Source: Ensifer adhaerens
GTDB lineage: Bacteria > Pseudomonadota > Alphaproteobacteria > Rhizobiales > Rhizobiaceae
DNA length: 64,000 bases
NCBI RefSeq assembly: GCF_013283195.1
Contig: NZ_JABEKT010000005.1
Location: 360,684 to 424,683, forward strand
Direction: 5' to 3'
Shown here: positions 27,532-36,657 of the stretch, one piece after another
Position numbering within the stretch: the stretch's first letter is position 1
Layout of the letters: each line of letters opens with the position of its first letter
The notes under the pieces: generated by a model
The model's database searches: none
Seen by the model: only the letters and a program-made list of their open reading frames with translations
What the model was told of the DNA's origin: nothing
Program-made: the position numbers and the translations under genes

Positions 27532-27620
27532 GTGTCTCTCCGAACGTTCTAGGCGCTGTTCACGCAAATGCGGAACCGCGCCATTCTCTTTGTCTGATGC
27601 AAGTCCGCCCGCAGAACTCT

Positions 27621-28862
27621 CTAGCTCTTCGTCCAGGACCATTGCGTCACCGGCATCGCCGGCCGCCAGCCGGTCATTCCGCCAATCGGCAGCGCCCGGG
27701 CGATATCGATGCGGATCAGCGAGCCACCAAGCTTGGCGTGGCGTTGCAGCAGCACAGCTTCCATCTCCGTCGTCACCGCGTTGGCGACCAGCCGGCCGCC
27801 CTCGCCGAGCGCCGCGACCGCCGCATCCATGACGCCCGGCTCGCTGCCGCCGCCGCCGATGAAGATCGCATCGGGGCGTGAAAGACCTGACAGAGCTGCC
27901 GGTGCCTTGCCCTGGACGACCATCAGGCCGGGCACGCCGAACGCCTCTGCATTGCGGCCAACACGAACCGCACGCTCGGGCGAAGCCTCGATGGCAATCG
28001 CCCGCATCGCCGGATCGGCCAGCATCCATTCGATGCCGATCGAGCCTGAGCCCGCACCGATATCCCAGAGCAGTTCGCCCTTGCGCGGCGAGAGCGCCGA
28101 CAGCGTCAGCGCCCGCACTTCCCGCTTTGTGATCTGGCCGTCATGTTCGAACAGCAGGTCGTCGCGCCCGGCCGAAAGCGGCAGCACCCGGCCGCCCTGA
28201 TCGGCGGCAACTTCGATGGCGCAGACGTTGAGCGGATGGACGACACCGAGCATGAAGAGCGAGGCAATCTGCGTCGTCACGCGTTCGCCGGCGCCACCCA
28301 GCGCCTCCAGAACCGTCAGGCGCGACTGACCGAAGCCGTTTTCCGTCAAAAGTTCGGCGAGCGCCTTCGGTCCGGTTCCATCCGATGTCAGTGCCAGCAC
28401 CCGGTTGCCCGGCTGCAGATGCGGCCGCACCAGGTCGATCGGCCGTCCGTGCAGCGACACGAGAGTCGCCTCCTGCAACGCCCAGCCGAGCCGCGAGGCG
28501 GCAAGGCTGAAGGAGGAAGGGGCAGGAAGGGTGCGGATCTCTGCCGCAGCAACGCGGCGCGCAAGCGTGGCGCCGACACCGAAGAAGAACGGGTCTCCCG
28601 AGGCGAGCACGACGACCGGGGTGCCGCGACGCGCAACAATTTCATCGACCGAACGGCCGAACGGGCTTTGCCAGACGCGCCCCTCGCCCTGGATCAGCGC
28701 GTGCGTCAACTCCATGTGGCGAGCGCCGCCATAGACCACCGGAGCTGCCGCAATCAGCCGCTTGGCCTCGTCGCCGAGACCGGCTACACCATCCTCGCCT
28801 ATGCCGATGATGGTCAACCAGGGGGAGACGATGGCCGGCTCGCTGTTCGACACCTCAGCCAT
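27621..28862 (-). CDS. cobL: Precorrin-6Y C5,15-methyltransferase (decarboxylating)
   Basis: Bifunctional enzyme that methylates C5 and C15 and decarboxylates the C12 acetate of precorrin-6B to give precorrin-8. 413 residues: the N-terminal half is a CobI/M-like methyltransferase ([19 protein letters not shown]), the C-terminal half a Rossmann-type SAM methyltransferase ([17 protein letters not shown]). The start [15 protein letters not shown] agrees closely with my memory of the Pseudomonas denitrificans CobL start, so the ATG that overlaps the cobK 5' end is taken as real. Confidence 0.93.
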   Translation of the reverse strand: MAEVSNSEPAIVSPWLTIIGIGEDGVAGLGDEAKRLIAAAPVVYGGARHMELTHALIQGEGRVWQSPFGRSVDEIVARRGTPVVVLASGDPFFFGVGATLARRVAAAEIRTLPAPSSFSLAASRLGWALQEATLVSLHGRPIDLVRPHLQPGNRVLALTSDGTGPKALAELLTENGFGQSRLTVLEALGGAGERVTTQIASLFMLGVVHPLNVCAIEVAADQGGRVLPLSAGRDDLLFEHDGQITKREVRALTLSALSPRKGELLWDIGAGSGSIGIEWMLADPAMRAIAIEASPERAVRVGRNAEAFGVPGLMVVQGKAPAALSGLSRPDAIFIGGGGSEPGVMDAAVAALGEGGRLVANAVTTEMEAVLLQRHAKLGGSLIRIDIARALPIGGMTGWRPAMPVTQWSWTKS

Positions 28863-29616
28863 GGAAAAACCTCGTATTTTGATTCTTGGCGGGACGACCG
28901 AAGCCCGCGAACTGGCATCCCGCCTTGCCGGCGATACGCGTTATCAAACCGCGATCTCGCTTGCCGGCCGCACGGCCGATCCCCGCCCGCAACCGGTCAG
29001 GACCCGCATCGGCGGCTTTGGCGGCGCCGAAAGGCTGGCTACCTTCCTTGCCGCTGAACAGATCGCGCTGGTCGTCGACGCGACGCATCCCTTCGCCGCC
29101 CGGATTTCGCACAATGCCGCGATGGCCGCAAAGGCCGCGGGCGTGCGGCTGCTTGCGCTGCGCCGTCCGGAATGGCAGGCGCAAGCCGGCGACGACTGGA
29201 CCGGCGTCGGCAGCGTCGCCGAGGCGGTGACCGCCCTTGGCGAAACGAAGCGCCGTGTCTTTCTCGCCATCGGTCGGCAGGAGGCCTTTCATTTCGAGGC
29301 AGCACCGCAGCACAGCTACGTCATCCGAAGCGTCGACCCGGTGAGCCCGCCGTTGAAGCTGCCGGATGCGACGGCGATCCTTGCCACCGGCCCGTTCGCC
29401 GAACCGGACGAAATCGAACTGCTGAGGGCCAATCGCATCGACGTGATCGTTGCCAAGAACAGCGGCGGCGCTGCCACCTATGGCAAGATCGCGGCGGCCC
29501 GCAAGCTGGGGGTTGCGGTGATCATGGTCGAGCGCCGCAAGCCCGCCGACGTCCCGTCGGTCGGCGACTGCGATGCCGCACTCGAACGCATCGATCACTG
29601 GCTGTCTCCGGCGTAG
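28831..29616 (+). CDS. cobK: Precorrin-6A reductase
   Basis: NADPH-dependent reduction of precorrin-6A. 261 residues from the ATG at 28831 ([15 protein letters not shown]), which follows GGGGGAGACG; the inner ATG at 28861 lacks a ribosome site. Motifs: ILILGGTTEARELA (~14), DATHPFAARIS (~86), LAIGRQEAF (~144), IVAKNSGGAATYGKI (~205). It is the only cob gene on the plus strand; its 5' end overlaps cobL by 32 bp and its 3' end overlaps cobJ by 22 bp. Confidence 0.93.
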   Translation: MAGSLFDTSAMEKPRILILGGTTEARELASRLAGDTRYQTAISLAGRTADPRPQPVRTRIGGFGGAERLATFLAAEQIALVVDATHPFAARISHNAAMAAKAAGVRLLALRRPEWQAQAGDDWTGVGSVAEAVTALGETKRRVFLAIGRQEAFHFEAAPQHSYVIRSVDPVSPPLKLPDATAILATGPFAEPDEIELLRANRIDVIVAKNSGGAATYGKIAAARKLGVAVIMVERRKPADVPSVGDCDAALERIDHWLSPA

Positions 29617-30359
29617 AAGCGCGGCGTGTAAACCAGATCCGGCTTGCCTTCGCGTTCAACGATGCGCGTTTCCGGCGAGCCGATGATGACGCAGGTCGCC
29701 ATGTCGGCGCGGCTGGCATCGGCCTCGCCGAGCGGCATCACCGCGATGCGCTCGTCCGGCCGACCGGCGGCGCGACCGAAGATCACCGGCACCGTCGCCG
29801 GCAGCACACCGCGCAGGATCTCGAAGGCTTCACCGAGCTGCCACGGCCGCGCCTTGCTGATCGGGTTGTAGAGCGCGATCACCAGACCGGCTTCCGCCAC
29901 AAGCTTCAGCCGTTTGGTGATGACCTCCCAGGGCTTCAGGTTGTCGGAAAGCGAAATGGCGCAGAAATCATGGCCGAGCGGCGCACCGATGCGCGCGGCA
30001 ACGGCCAGCATTGCCGTCACGCCAGGCGTCACCACCAGATCGACTGTCTTCCATTCCGCCGGTCCCTTGTCGATCGCCTCGCAGACGGCAGCCGCCATCG
30101 CGAACACACCGGGATCGCCGCCCGAGACCATGCAGACCTTGGCGCCGGCAGCGGCGCGCGTCAGCGCCGCCTGTGCACGGTAAAGTTCCTCGCGATTGTC
30201 CGACGCGATGCGGATCTGGTCGGGCCTGAGATTCAGGCGGTCGAGATAGGGGAAATAGCCGAAGAATTCCTGCGCCTGCGAGACGGCCTCGGCCGTCTCC
30301 GGCGTCATCTGCGCGGGACTGCCGGGGCCGGTGCCGACGACATAGAGCGTGCCGCTCAT
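29595..30359 (-). CDS. cobJ: Precorrin-3B C17-methyltransferase
   Basis: Ring-contracting methylation of precorrin-3B to precorrin-4. 254 residues: TLYVVGTGPGSPAQMTPETAE at the start, VSGGDPGVFAMAAAV (~78), TPGVTAMLAVAARIGAPLGHDF (~110) and SLSDNLKPWEVITKRL (~135), all CobJ features. It overlaps cobI by 4 bp and cobK (convergent) by 22 bp. Confidence 0.94.
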   Translation of the reverse strand: MSGTLYVVGTGPGSPAQMTPETAEAVSQAQEFFGYFPYLDRLNLRPDQIRIASDNREELYRAQAALTRAAAGAKVCMVSGGDPGVFAMAAAVCEAIDKGPAEWKTVDLVVTPGVTAMLAVAARIGAPLGHDFCAISLSDNLKPWEVITKRLKLVAEAGLVIALYNPISKARPWQLGEAFEILRGVLPATVPVIFGRAAGRPDERIAVMPLGEADASRADMATCVIIGSPETRIVEREGKPDLVYTPRFYAGDSQ

Positions 30360-31093
30360 GGTCTGTCCTTCCAGCCGGGAACGAGCACCAGCGAAAAGTA
30401 GGGCGCGTCGTCATCGGGCTTTTCCGCAAGCGCGGTCATGGCCGCGTTCTTCATCGTGCCGCGCTCGACATAGACGGCCTGGTCAAGCCGGCCGGAGGCG
30501 GCAAGCGCCCGACGGATCTTCGGCAGGTTGCGCCCGACCTTCATGATGACGGCGGCCTCGGTATCGGCCAGACGTCGGCCAAGCTCGCCTTCCGCCATCG
30601 TGCCCGGCAGCACCGATAGTACGTCGTCGCCCTGCACCAGCGGCAGGCCGGCAAGCGACCAGCAGCCGGACATGGCAGTGATGCCGGGAATGACTTCGAC
30701 CGGGAAACGTCCGGCCAGCCGCACATGCAGGTGCATGTAGGATCCGTAGAACAGCGGATCACCTTCGCTTAAGACCGCGACGGTTCGGCCGGCTTCGAGA
30801 TGCTGCGCGACCGCCTCGGCAGACGCGTTGTAGAAATCTGTGATCTGGCTCTTGTAGGCGCCGTCGTCCTTGTCGATCTCGGTGGTGACCGGATAGTAGA
30901 GCGGCAGCTCGACAAGACCCGGCTTCAACAGCCCCTCGACGACGGCGCGGCCATTGCCGCTTCGTCCCGCCTTGGCGAAATACGCAAGCACATCCGCCTC
31001 ACCCAAGGCCTTGACGGCCTTGACGGTCAACAACTCCGGGTCGCCAGGCCCCGTACCGACGCCGATCAATCGGCCCATGACCGCGCCGCTCAC
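30356..31093 (-). CDS. cobI: Precorrin-2 C20-methyltransferase
   Basis: Methylates precorrin-2 at C20 to precorrin-3A, committing the pathway to cobalamin. 245 residues with GRLIGVGTGPGDPELLTVKA, VLSEGDPLFYGSYMHLH (~107) and PGITAMSGCWSLAGLPLVQG (~137). The start is the GTG at 31093 overlapping the cobH stop, giving MSGAVMGRLIG as in known CobI; an ATG at 31078 is the alternative. Confidence 0.93.
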   Translation of the reverse strand: MSGAVMGRLIGVGTGPGDPELLTVKAVKALGEADVLAYFAKAGRSGNGRAVVEGLLKPGLVELPLYYPVTTEIDKDDGAYKSQITDFYNASAEAVAQHLEAGRTVAVLSEGDPLFYGSYMHLHVRLAGRFPVEVIPGITAMSGCWSLAGLPLVQGDDVLSVLPGTMAEGELGRRLADTEAAVIMKVGRNLPKIRRALAASGRLDQAVYVERGTMKNAAMTALAEKPDDDAPYFSLVLVPGWKDRP

Positions 31094-31722
31094 AGGCCCG
31101 GCCTCGCGAGCGAATTGAGCGCCGCGGCCGTCATGGCGCTGCCGCCGAGGCGACCGCGCACGATGGCGAACGGCACGCCATAGGAATTCTCGGCAAGCGC
31201 ATCCTTCGATTCAGCCGCGCCGACGAAGCCGACCGGCATGCCGATGATAGCCGCCGGCTTCGGCGCGCCATCGCGCAGCATTTCCAGCAAGTAAAAGAGC
31301 GCCGTCGGCGCGTTGCCGATGGCGACGACCGAACCCGCCATATACTCGCTCCAAAGCTTCAACGCCGCGGCCGAACGCGTATTGCCGATCTCGGCTGCGA
31401 GGTCCGGCGTACGCGGATCGCGAAGCGTACAGATCACCTCGTTGCCGGCAGGCAGACGTGCGCGTGTTACGCCGCGCGCCACCATCTCGGCATCGCAGAG
31501 GATCGGCGCACCGTTCTGAAGCGCGCTGCGTGCGGCGGTGACGAAGTCGGGAGAGAACACGAACTGCTTCGACGCCTCGACCAGGCCACAGGCATGGACC
31601 ATGCGCACCGCGAGATCGGCTTCCTCCTCGGAAAAGGCGGAAAGGTCGGCTTCTGCCCGAATGATGGCGAAGGAACGCTCATAGATGGCGTTGCCATCCC
31701 GGATGTAATCATACTCAGGCAT
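31090..31722 (-). CDS. cobH: Precorrin-8X methylmutase
   Basis: Moves the C11 methyl group to C12 to form hydrogenobyrinic acid. 210 residues, the normal size; PEYDYIRDGNAIYERSFAIIR at the start, catalytic-His region MVHACGLVEA (~42), GNAPTALFYLLEM (~137) and IGMPVGFVGAAESK (~157). It lies 2 bp after cobG and overlaps cobI by 4 bp. Confidence 0.94.
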   Translation of the reverse strand: MPEYDYIRDGNAIYERSFAIIRAEADLSAFSEEEADLAVRMVHACGLVEASKQFVFSPDFVTAARSALQNGAPILCDAEMVARGVTRARLPAGNEVICTLRDPRTPDLAAEIGNTRSAAALKLWSEYMAGSVVAIGNAPTALFYLLEMLRDGAPKPAAIIGMPVGFVGAAESKDALAENSYGVPFAIVRGRLGGSAMTAAALNSLARPGL

Positions 31723-31724
31723 TT

Positions 31725-33122
31725 CTATCCCTGTTCGAACGCAGCCGAGACGCGCGCGGCACCCAGCCGTGTAAGACAGGACCGCGCCGATTCGCCAGCG
31801 TCTTTGTTTTCTCGCACCAGGCCGGCCAGCCGTTCCAGAGCGGATTTCATTCCATTTTCATCGGTGTAGGCATTCGCGCCATCCTTCGCCGCCCCATTTA
31901 CGACAAGCCCATATCCTGATGGCGCACCCACCAGCGTCAGCGCCGACGCCTTCGGGCGGGCGCAGCCCTTGAGACAACCGGACAGATGCACCGTCAGCGA
32001 ACCGTCGAAGAGATCCGGCACCGTTTCCACCCATAGCCGCGCCATCGCCTTGGTGTCCATCCATGCGGATGCGCAGCCGGTGCTGCCGGCGCAGGTGGCA
32101 ATGTGGTTTCGCGGGTCGTCGGGTGCGATCCGCAAGCCCTGCGAAAGCGCCAGACGCTGAACGATTGCTGCCGCCGCACGCTCAAGGCCCAGCAGGAAAA
32201 AGCCGTGGCTTGGGGCGAGCCGAATTCCGCGCCCGCCAAGCTCGCTTGCTTGCTGCAGAAAAGCGATCAGGCTGGTGGCGTCGATCTGTGCATAGGCAAG
32301 CCCAAGGCCGAGAATTGTGCCTGCCGAACCGAGATCGTGCATGCCGACAACGGAAGAGGCCGGCGCCAAAGCTGGAGCGAACGGCACCTGGCCGGCGCCC
32401 GGCGGACAGAGCGCCCGCACTGCATCGATGTCCAGATCGCGGCCACGCGCCGCCGGACCGATGGCCGCCAAGGCCTCCAGAATCCGGATAACGACCGGCA
32501 CGACAGCTTCGGTTCGAAGCGCGCAGACGGGCTTCGCCGTCGCCGCTGTCCCGGCAAGCGATAGCTCCCACCAGACGTCATCGCTGCGCCCGACGGCCTG
32601 CAGTCGCAAATCGGCAATGGTATCGCCGAGATGGAACCGGCCGCCGCCATCGACGATGATGGCGAGCTTCGGCGCCAGCTTTAAGGCAGCCCCTTGCGCA
32701 GCGATCACCTCCCGCAACGTCGCGGCGAGCGCCCGAGGGTCAACGATTTCTTCAGGGTCAATGCCGGCAAGCGGCGGCGTCTCGATCGCCACGCCATCGG
32801 GCACCACGATTGCCGCTTCGCCGATCGCCTCGGCAAGCGCGGGAACCGTTGATGCGATCAACCCGCGAACCTGCAGATTGCCGCGCGCGGTGATTTCCAG
32901 GAGGCCGTTGCCGAACCGGCTCGCGGCCTCCGCGACAGCGGAGAATTGCGAAAGCGCCAGGCTGCCGTCGAGCGGGCGCAACCGCACCAGCAGACCATCG
33001 CCGGTCTGCATCGGGGCTGCAAGCGACGGGCATGCCCCGCGACGCATGGAGGCGGCGACGTCAGTCATCGGCGGTGTCGGCACGGCGCACAGGGTCATCG
33101 GCAGGTCTCGGTCGCTCCTCAC
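31725..33122 (-). CDS. cobG: Precorrin-3B synthase (ferredoxin-like, siroheme-type 4Fe-4S)
   Basis: Oxygen-dependent oxidation of precorrin-3A that prepares ring contraction; marks the aerobic pathway. 465 residues from a GTG. Two nitrite/sulfite reductase-like half domains are followed by the 4Fe-4S cysteines in CAGSTGC (~344-350) and GCLKGC (~382-387). An internal ATG eight codons later is possible but has a poorly placed ribosome site. It is separated from cobF by 112 bp. Confidence 0.92.
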   Translation of the reverse strand: MRSDRDLPMTLCAVPTPPMTDVAASMRRGACPSLAAPMQTGDGLLVRLRPLDGSLALSQFSAVAEAASRFGNGLLEITARGNLQVRGLIASTVPALAEAIGEAAIVVPDGVAIETPPLAGIDPEEIVDPRALAATLREVIAAQGAALKLAPKLAIIVDGGGRFHLGDTIADLRLQAVGRSDDVWWELSLAGTAATAKPVCALRTEAVVPVVIRILEALAAIGPAARGRDLDIDAVRALCPPGAGQVPFAPALAPASSVVGMHDLGSAGTILGLGLAYAQIDATSLIAFLQQASELGGRGIRLAPSHGFFLLGLERAAAAIVQRLALSQGLRIAPDDPRNHIATCAGSTGCASAWMDTKAMARLWVETVPDLFDGSLTVHLSGCLKGCARPKASALTLVGAPSGYGLVVNGAAKDGANAYTDENGMKSALERLAGLVRENKDAGESARSCLTRLGAARVSAAFEQG

Positions 33123-33234
33123 ATCCGCCCTCGTCAGAGGGCTCGTTCTTCACCTGACGCTATAACACAGTGACCGACGTTGAGAGAGATCAAAGGCGAC
33201 GGCAAAAGTCCTGAGAATGCAGCGGCAGCCGCGC

Positions 33235-34005
33235 CTATTCGTCGAAATCGGCACCCTTGCGCAACAGATAGATATCCATGATCCACCCCATCCGCTCGCG
33301 CGCCTGCGCCCGCGCCGCCAGGATCTTGCCCCTGACGTCGGCAAGGCGGCCGGAAATGACGATTTCGTCCGGCGTTCCGAGATAGGCGCCCCAATAGATC
33401 TCGGCTTCAGGGTCATCGATCCGCTGGAATGCCTGCTCGCCGTCAAGCATGACGACCGAGGTCTGGCTGCGCGCGGGAAAACTCTCCGCAAGCCGGCGAC
33501 CGGTGGTGATCTCGACCGGTTTGCCTACGAGGTTCAGCGGGATGCGATGGCTGGCACAGAGCGCCTGCAGGCTGGTGATCCCGGGAAGAACGTCATAGTC
33601 GAAGACGACCTTGCCGCGCGCCTTCACCCGCTCGACGATGCGGATGGTGCTGTCGTAGAGCATCGGATCGCCCCAGACGAGAAAGGCGCCGATCCCGTCT
33701 TCGCTGAGTTCTCTGCCGATCAGGCGCTCGTAGATTTCGGCGATGCGGCCGTGCCAGTCGTCGACGCTGCCGTCATAGCTGACGCCTTCGGTGCGGCGGA
33801 CCGGCACGGCGAATTCGACCGTGCGGCTGTCGGCGCGTGTCACGTAGCGCGCGCAGATCTCGCGGCGCACTTCGGCAAGCTCGGTTTTTTTCTCGCCCTT
33901 GGTCGGGATGAACAGCACGTCGGCGCGGTTGAGCGCGTTGATCGCCTGGACGGTCATGTGCTCCGGATTGCCGGAGCCGATGCCGATGATCAGAAGTTTT
34001 CGCAC
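33235..34005 (-). CDS. cobF: Precorrin-6A synthase (deacetylating), C1-methyltransferase
   Basis: Methylates C1 of precorrin-5 with loss of acetate. 256 residues; KLLIIGIGSGNPEHMTVQAINAL at the start, FLVWGDPMLYDSTIRIVERV (~108) and LPGITSLQALCASHRIPLN (~140). It is the most upstream of the minus-strand cob genes. I looked for a B12 riboswitch (GCCACTG box) upstream of cobF and cobG and did not see one. Confidence 0.92.
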   Translation of the reverse strand: MRKLLIIGIGSGNPEHMTVQAINALNRADVLFIPTKGEKKTELAEVRREICARYVTRADSRTVEFAVPVRRTEGVSYDGSVDDWHGRIAEIYERLIGRELSEDGIGAFLVWGDPMLYDSTIRIVERVKARGKVVFDYDVLPGITSLQALCASHRIPLNLVGKPVEITTGRRLAESFPARSQTSVVMLDGEQAFQRIDDPEAEIYWGAYLGTPDEIVISGRLADVRGKILAARAQARERMGWIMDIYLLRKGADFDE

Positions 34006-34149
34006 GGGCGTCCCTGCCGTTCGTCTAAGTGTTGCAGCGACCGTCGCGCGCCGGAACCGGCGCGTAGGCCTGACCCCGTGTCTTGGCGGATTGGCGGTTG
34101 AGACGCAAGCTCCACGCGCGACAGGGCTTCGGCCGCCAGCGCCATGACA

Positions 34150-34857
34150 TCAGGGCGACGAAGGCGCCTCCGGATTTTCGGGCAGCGTCCAGTCGATCGG
34201 CTCGAAACCTTTGGAGACGAGGAATTCATTGGCCTGAGAGAAATGCCGGCAGCCGAGAAAACCGGAATGCGCAGACAGCGGCGATGGGTGCGGCGCCCGC
34301 AGCACCAGATGGCGCGAACGATCGACGAAGGCAGCCTTCTTCTGCGCATAGGACCCCCAGAGCAGAAACACCACAGGGTGATCGGCTTCGTTGACGGCGC
34401 GGATGATCGCATCGGTGAAGCGCTCCCAGCCGCGTCCCTGATGCGAGGCAGCCTGCCCGCGCTCGACGGTCAGCACGCTGTTGAGAAGCAGCACGCCCTG
34501 CTTTGCCCAGCTCTCGAGAAAGCCGTGACGGGCCGGCGCAATGCCGAGGTCGGTCTTCAGTTCCTTGTAGATGTTGACCAGCGACGGCGGCGTGCGCACG
34601 CCCGGGCGTACGCTGAAGCAGAGCCCGTGCGCCTGGCCGTCGCCGTGGTAGGGATCCTGTCCGAGGATGACGACACGCACCTTGTCGAGCGGCGTCAGAT
34701 CGAGGGCGCGAAAATACTCGGATCCTCGCGGAAAGATCTGCCGTCCTTCGTTGCGCGCGGTGAGAAGGAACTGCTTGAGATCGCCCATATAAGGGCTGGA
34801 AAATTCCGGCTCCAGTGCCGCTTTCCAGCTCTCTTCGAGCTTCACTGCCGTTTCCAT
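34150..34857 (-). CDS. ung: Uracil-DNA glycosylase, family 1
   Basis: Removes uracil from DNA. 235 residues with the catalytic water-activating motif GQDPYHG (~66) and the minor-groove loop motif [11 protein letters not shown] (~189), plus LLLNSVLTV (~123). A GGAGG four bases upstream marks the ATG at 34857 ([10 protein letters not shown]); the frame extends to 34878. It is unrelated to the cob genes downstream and divergent from modA. Confidence 0.95.
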   Translation of the reverse strand: METAVKLEESWKAALEPEFSSPYMGDLKQFLLTARNEGRQIFPRGSEYFRALDLTPLDKVRVVILGQDPYHGDGQAHGLCFSVRPGVRTPPSLVNIYKELKTDLGIAPARHGFLESWAKQGVLLLNSVLTVERGQAASHQGRGWERFTDAIIRAVNEADHPVVFLLWGSYAQKKAAFVDRSRHLVLRAPHPSPLSAHSGFLGCRHFSQANEFLVSKGFEPIDWTLPENPEAPSSP

Positions 34858-35018
34858 GCCACCTCCGCTTCGTTTCATCCGCTTGCGCCCCGGAATTTAG
34901 GCCGATCGGCCGACACCGCAAGCGGCAATCATGCACCGAGCCGCTTGTTTCACGGCTTTTACTAGCGCGCTCCAACAGCATTGTATTTCAACAGATACAA
35001 CGCTAATCAGGAGGAGAT

Positions 35019-35046
35019 ATCGTTATATCCTGAAAAATATCACGAA
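35019..35046 (+). promoter_or_regulatory. Mo-box-like dyad upstream of modA (ModE site)
   Basis: The half-site CGTTATAT and, after eight bases, ATATCACG form an inverted repeat with one mismatch, extended by TC/GA on the outside. This closely matches the ModE operator type (CGNTATAT dyads). It ends 17-19 bp before the modA start, so binding would block transcription or initiation. A second repeat, TTGTAT-N8-ATACAA (34981-35000), lies just upstream. modE is present at the end of the cluster. Confidence 0.65.
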
Positions 35047-35062
35047 CTTGATGGAGGCAAGA

Positions 35063-35857
35063 ATGATGAAACAACGCAGACAATTGCTGAAGGGTCTGGT
35101 GCTCGCCCTCGGCGTCGCCTGGGCCAGCGTTACCTACGCGCCAAACGCCGCCATGGCCGAAGACAAGGTAACCGTCTTTGCCGCCGCGAGCCTGAAGAAC
35201 GCGCTCGATGCGATCAACGCCGAATGGCAGAAGGAAAGCGGCAAGGAAACGACCGTTTCCTATGCGGCAAGCTCGGCCCTTGCCAAGCAGGTCGAACAGG
35301 GCGCACCCGCCGACGTCTTCATCTCCGCCGATCTCGCCTGGATGGACTATCTGGCGGAGAAGAAGCTGATCAAGGACGACACCCGCGCCAACCTGCTCGG
35401 CAACCGCATCGTTCTGGTTTCGGGCAAGGCAGATGCGCAGCCGGTCGAGATAAAGCAAGGCTTTGACCTCGCAGCGCTGGTCGGCGACGGCCGCCTGGCG
35501 ATGGGTGCGGTCGATTCCGTGCCGGCCGGCAAGTACGGCAAGGCAGCGCTTGAAAAGCTCGGCGTCTGGTCGACCGTCGAACAGAAGGTTGCCGGCGCGG
35601 AGAGCGTGCGTGCGGCACTGCTGCTCGTTTCGCGCGGCGAAGCGCCCTACGGTATCGTCTACCAGACCGACGCTGCAGCCGATCCGGGCGTCAAGGTCGT
35701 CGGCACCTTCCCGGAAGAAAGCCACCCGCCGATCATCTACCCGATCGCGATCACTGCGGACAGCAAGAGCGCCGATGCGGCCGCCTATGTCGACTTCATC
35801 AAGTCCGACAAGGCAGCACCACTCTTTGAAAAGCAGGGCTTCACCATCCTGAAATAA
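35063..35857 (+). CDS. modA: Molybdate ABC transporter, periplasmic binding protein
   Basis: Captures molybdate/tungstate in the periplasm. 264 residues with a Sec signal (hydrophobic GLVLALGVAWASVTYA, cleavage after AMA near residue 32). The oxyanion-binding Ser motif FAAASLKNAL and the later YAASSALAKQVEQGAPADVFISAD are standard for ModA. GGAGG five bases upstream picks the first of two adjacent ATGs. Confidence 0.94.
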   Translation: MMKQRRQLLKGLVLALGVAWASVTYAPNAAMAEDKVTVFAAASLKNALDAINAEWQKESGKETTVSYAASSALAKQVEQGAPADVFISADLAWMDYLAEKKLIKDDTRANLLGNRIVLVSGKADAQPVEIKQGFDLAALVGDGRLAMGAVDSVPAGKYGKAALEKLGVWSTVEQKVAGAESVRAALLLVSRGEAPYGIVYQTDAAADPGVKVVGTFPEESHPPIIYPIAITADSKSADAAAYVDFIKSDKAAPLFEKQGFTILK

Positions 35858-35900
35858 CCGCTGCCTCGCCTGTGCATGAACGGGCGAAGCATCTATCTTG

Positions 35901-35931
35901 CTCCGGCGCCGCGAACCTCGCGGCGCCGGAG
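35901..35931 (+). promoter_or_regulatory. Perfect hairpin between modA and modB
   Basis: CTCCGGCGCCGCG pairs perfectly over 13 bp with CGCGGCGCCGGAG around a five-base loop (AACCT). There is no T tract. Such a hairpin after a binding-protein gene can protect the upstream mRNA and raise modA over modBC expression; that role is inferred. Confidence 0.6.
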
Positions 35932-35955
35932 AATTCGACCGGGGGTGGCAAGACG

Positions 35956-36657
35956 GTGGATTGGTTGGAGTTGAGCGACGCGGAATGGACGGCGATCCTG
36001 CTGAGCCTGCGCGTGGCAACCGTCGCGATGATCTGCAGCCTGCCCTTTGCGCTCGGCGTCGCAATGCTGCTCGCGCGCGGCCGCTTCTGGGGCAAGGCGG
36101 TGCTGAACGGCCTCGTGCACATGCCGCTGATCCTGCCGCCGGTCGTCACCGGTTTTCTGCTTCTGCTGCTGTTTGGTCGTCGCGGACCGATCGGCGCTTT
36201 TCTTGCCGAACATTTCGGTCTGGTGTTCTCCTTCCGCTGGACCGGCGCTGCCCTTGCCTGCGCCGTCATGGCCTTTCCCCTGATGGTGCGCAGCATCCGA
36301 CTGTCGATCGAGGCGGTCGACCGCAAGCTCGAGGATGCGGCAACCACGCTCGGCGCGGGACCCGTCTCGGTATTCTTCACCGTCACCCTGCCGCTGATCC
36401 TGCCGGGCATCATCGCCGGCATGGTTCTCGCCTTTGCCAAGGCGATGGGCGAATTCGGCGCGACGATCACCTTCGTCTCCAACATCCCCGGTGAGACGCA
36501 GACGCTGTCGGCCGCGATCTACACCTTCACCCAGGTGCCGGGCGGCGACGCCGGCGCCATGCGCCTGACGATCATCTCGGTCATCATCTCCATGGCGGCG
36601 CTGATGCTCTCGGAACTGCTGGCAAACGCTGCCGCCAAGCGGACGATTGCCGCATGA
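35956..36657 (+). CDS. modB: Molybdate ABC transporter, permease
   Basis: 233 residues from a GTG, about five to six membrane helices, with the ABC permease EAA loop [21 protein letters not shown] (~130) and [17 protein letters not shown] motif following it. The open frame above the GTG runs through the hairpin and is not convincing. It overlaps modC by 4 bp. Confidence 0.92.
   Translation: MDWLELSDAEWTAILLSLRVATVAMICSLPFALGVAMLLARGRFWGKAVLNGLVHMPLILPPVVTGFLLLLLFGRRGPIGAFLAEHFGLVFSFRWTGAALACAVMAFPLMVRSIRLSIEAVDRKLEDAATTLGAGPVSVFFTVTLPLILPGIIAGMVLAFAKAMGEFGATITFVSNIPGETQTLSAAIYTFTQVPGGDAGAMRLTIISVIISMAALMLSELLANAAAKRTIAA

Noticed and set aside
33123-34149. Cobalamin riboswitch upstream of cobG or cobF
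   Set aside because: No GCCACTG B12 box or matching folding pattern found on the minus strand; one CACTG-like string alone is not enough.
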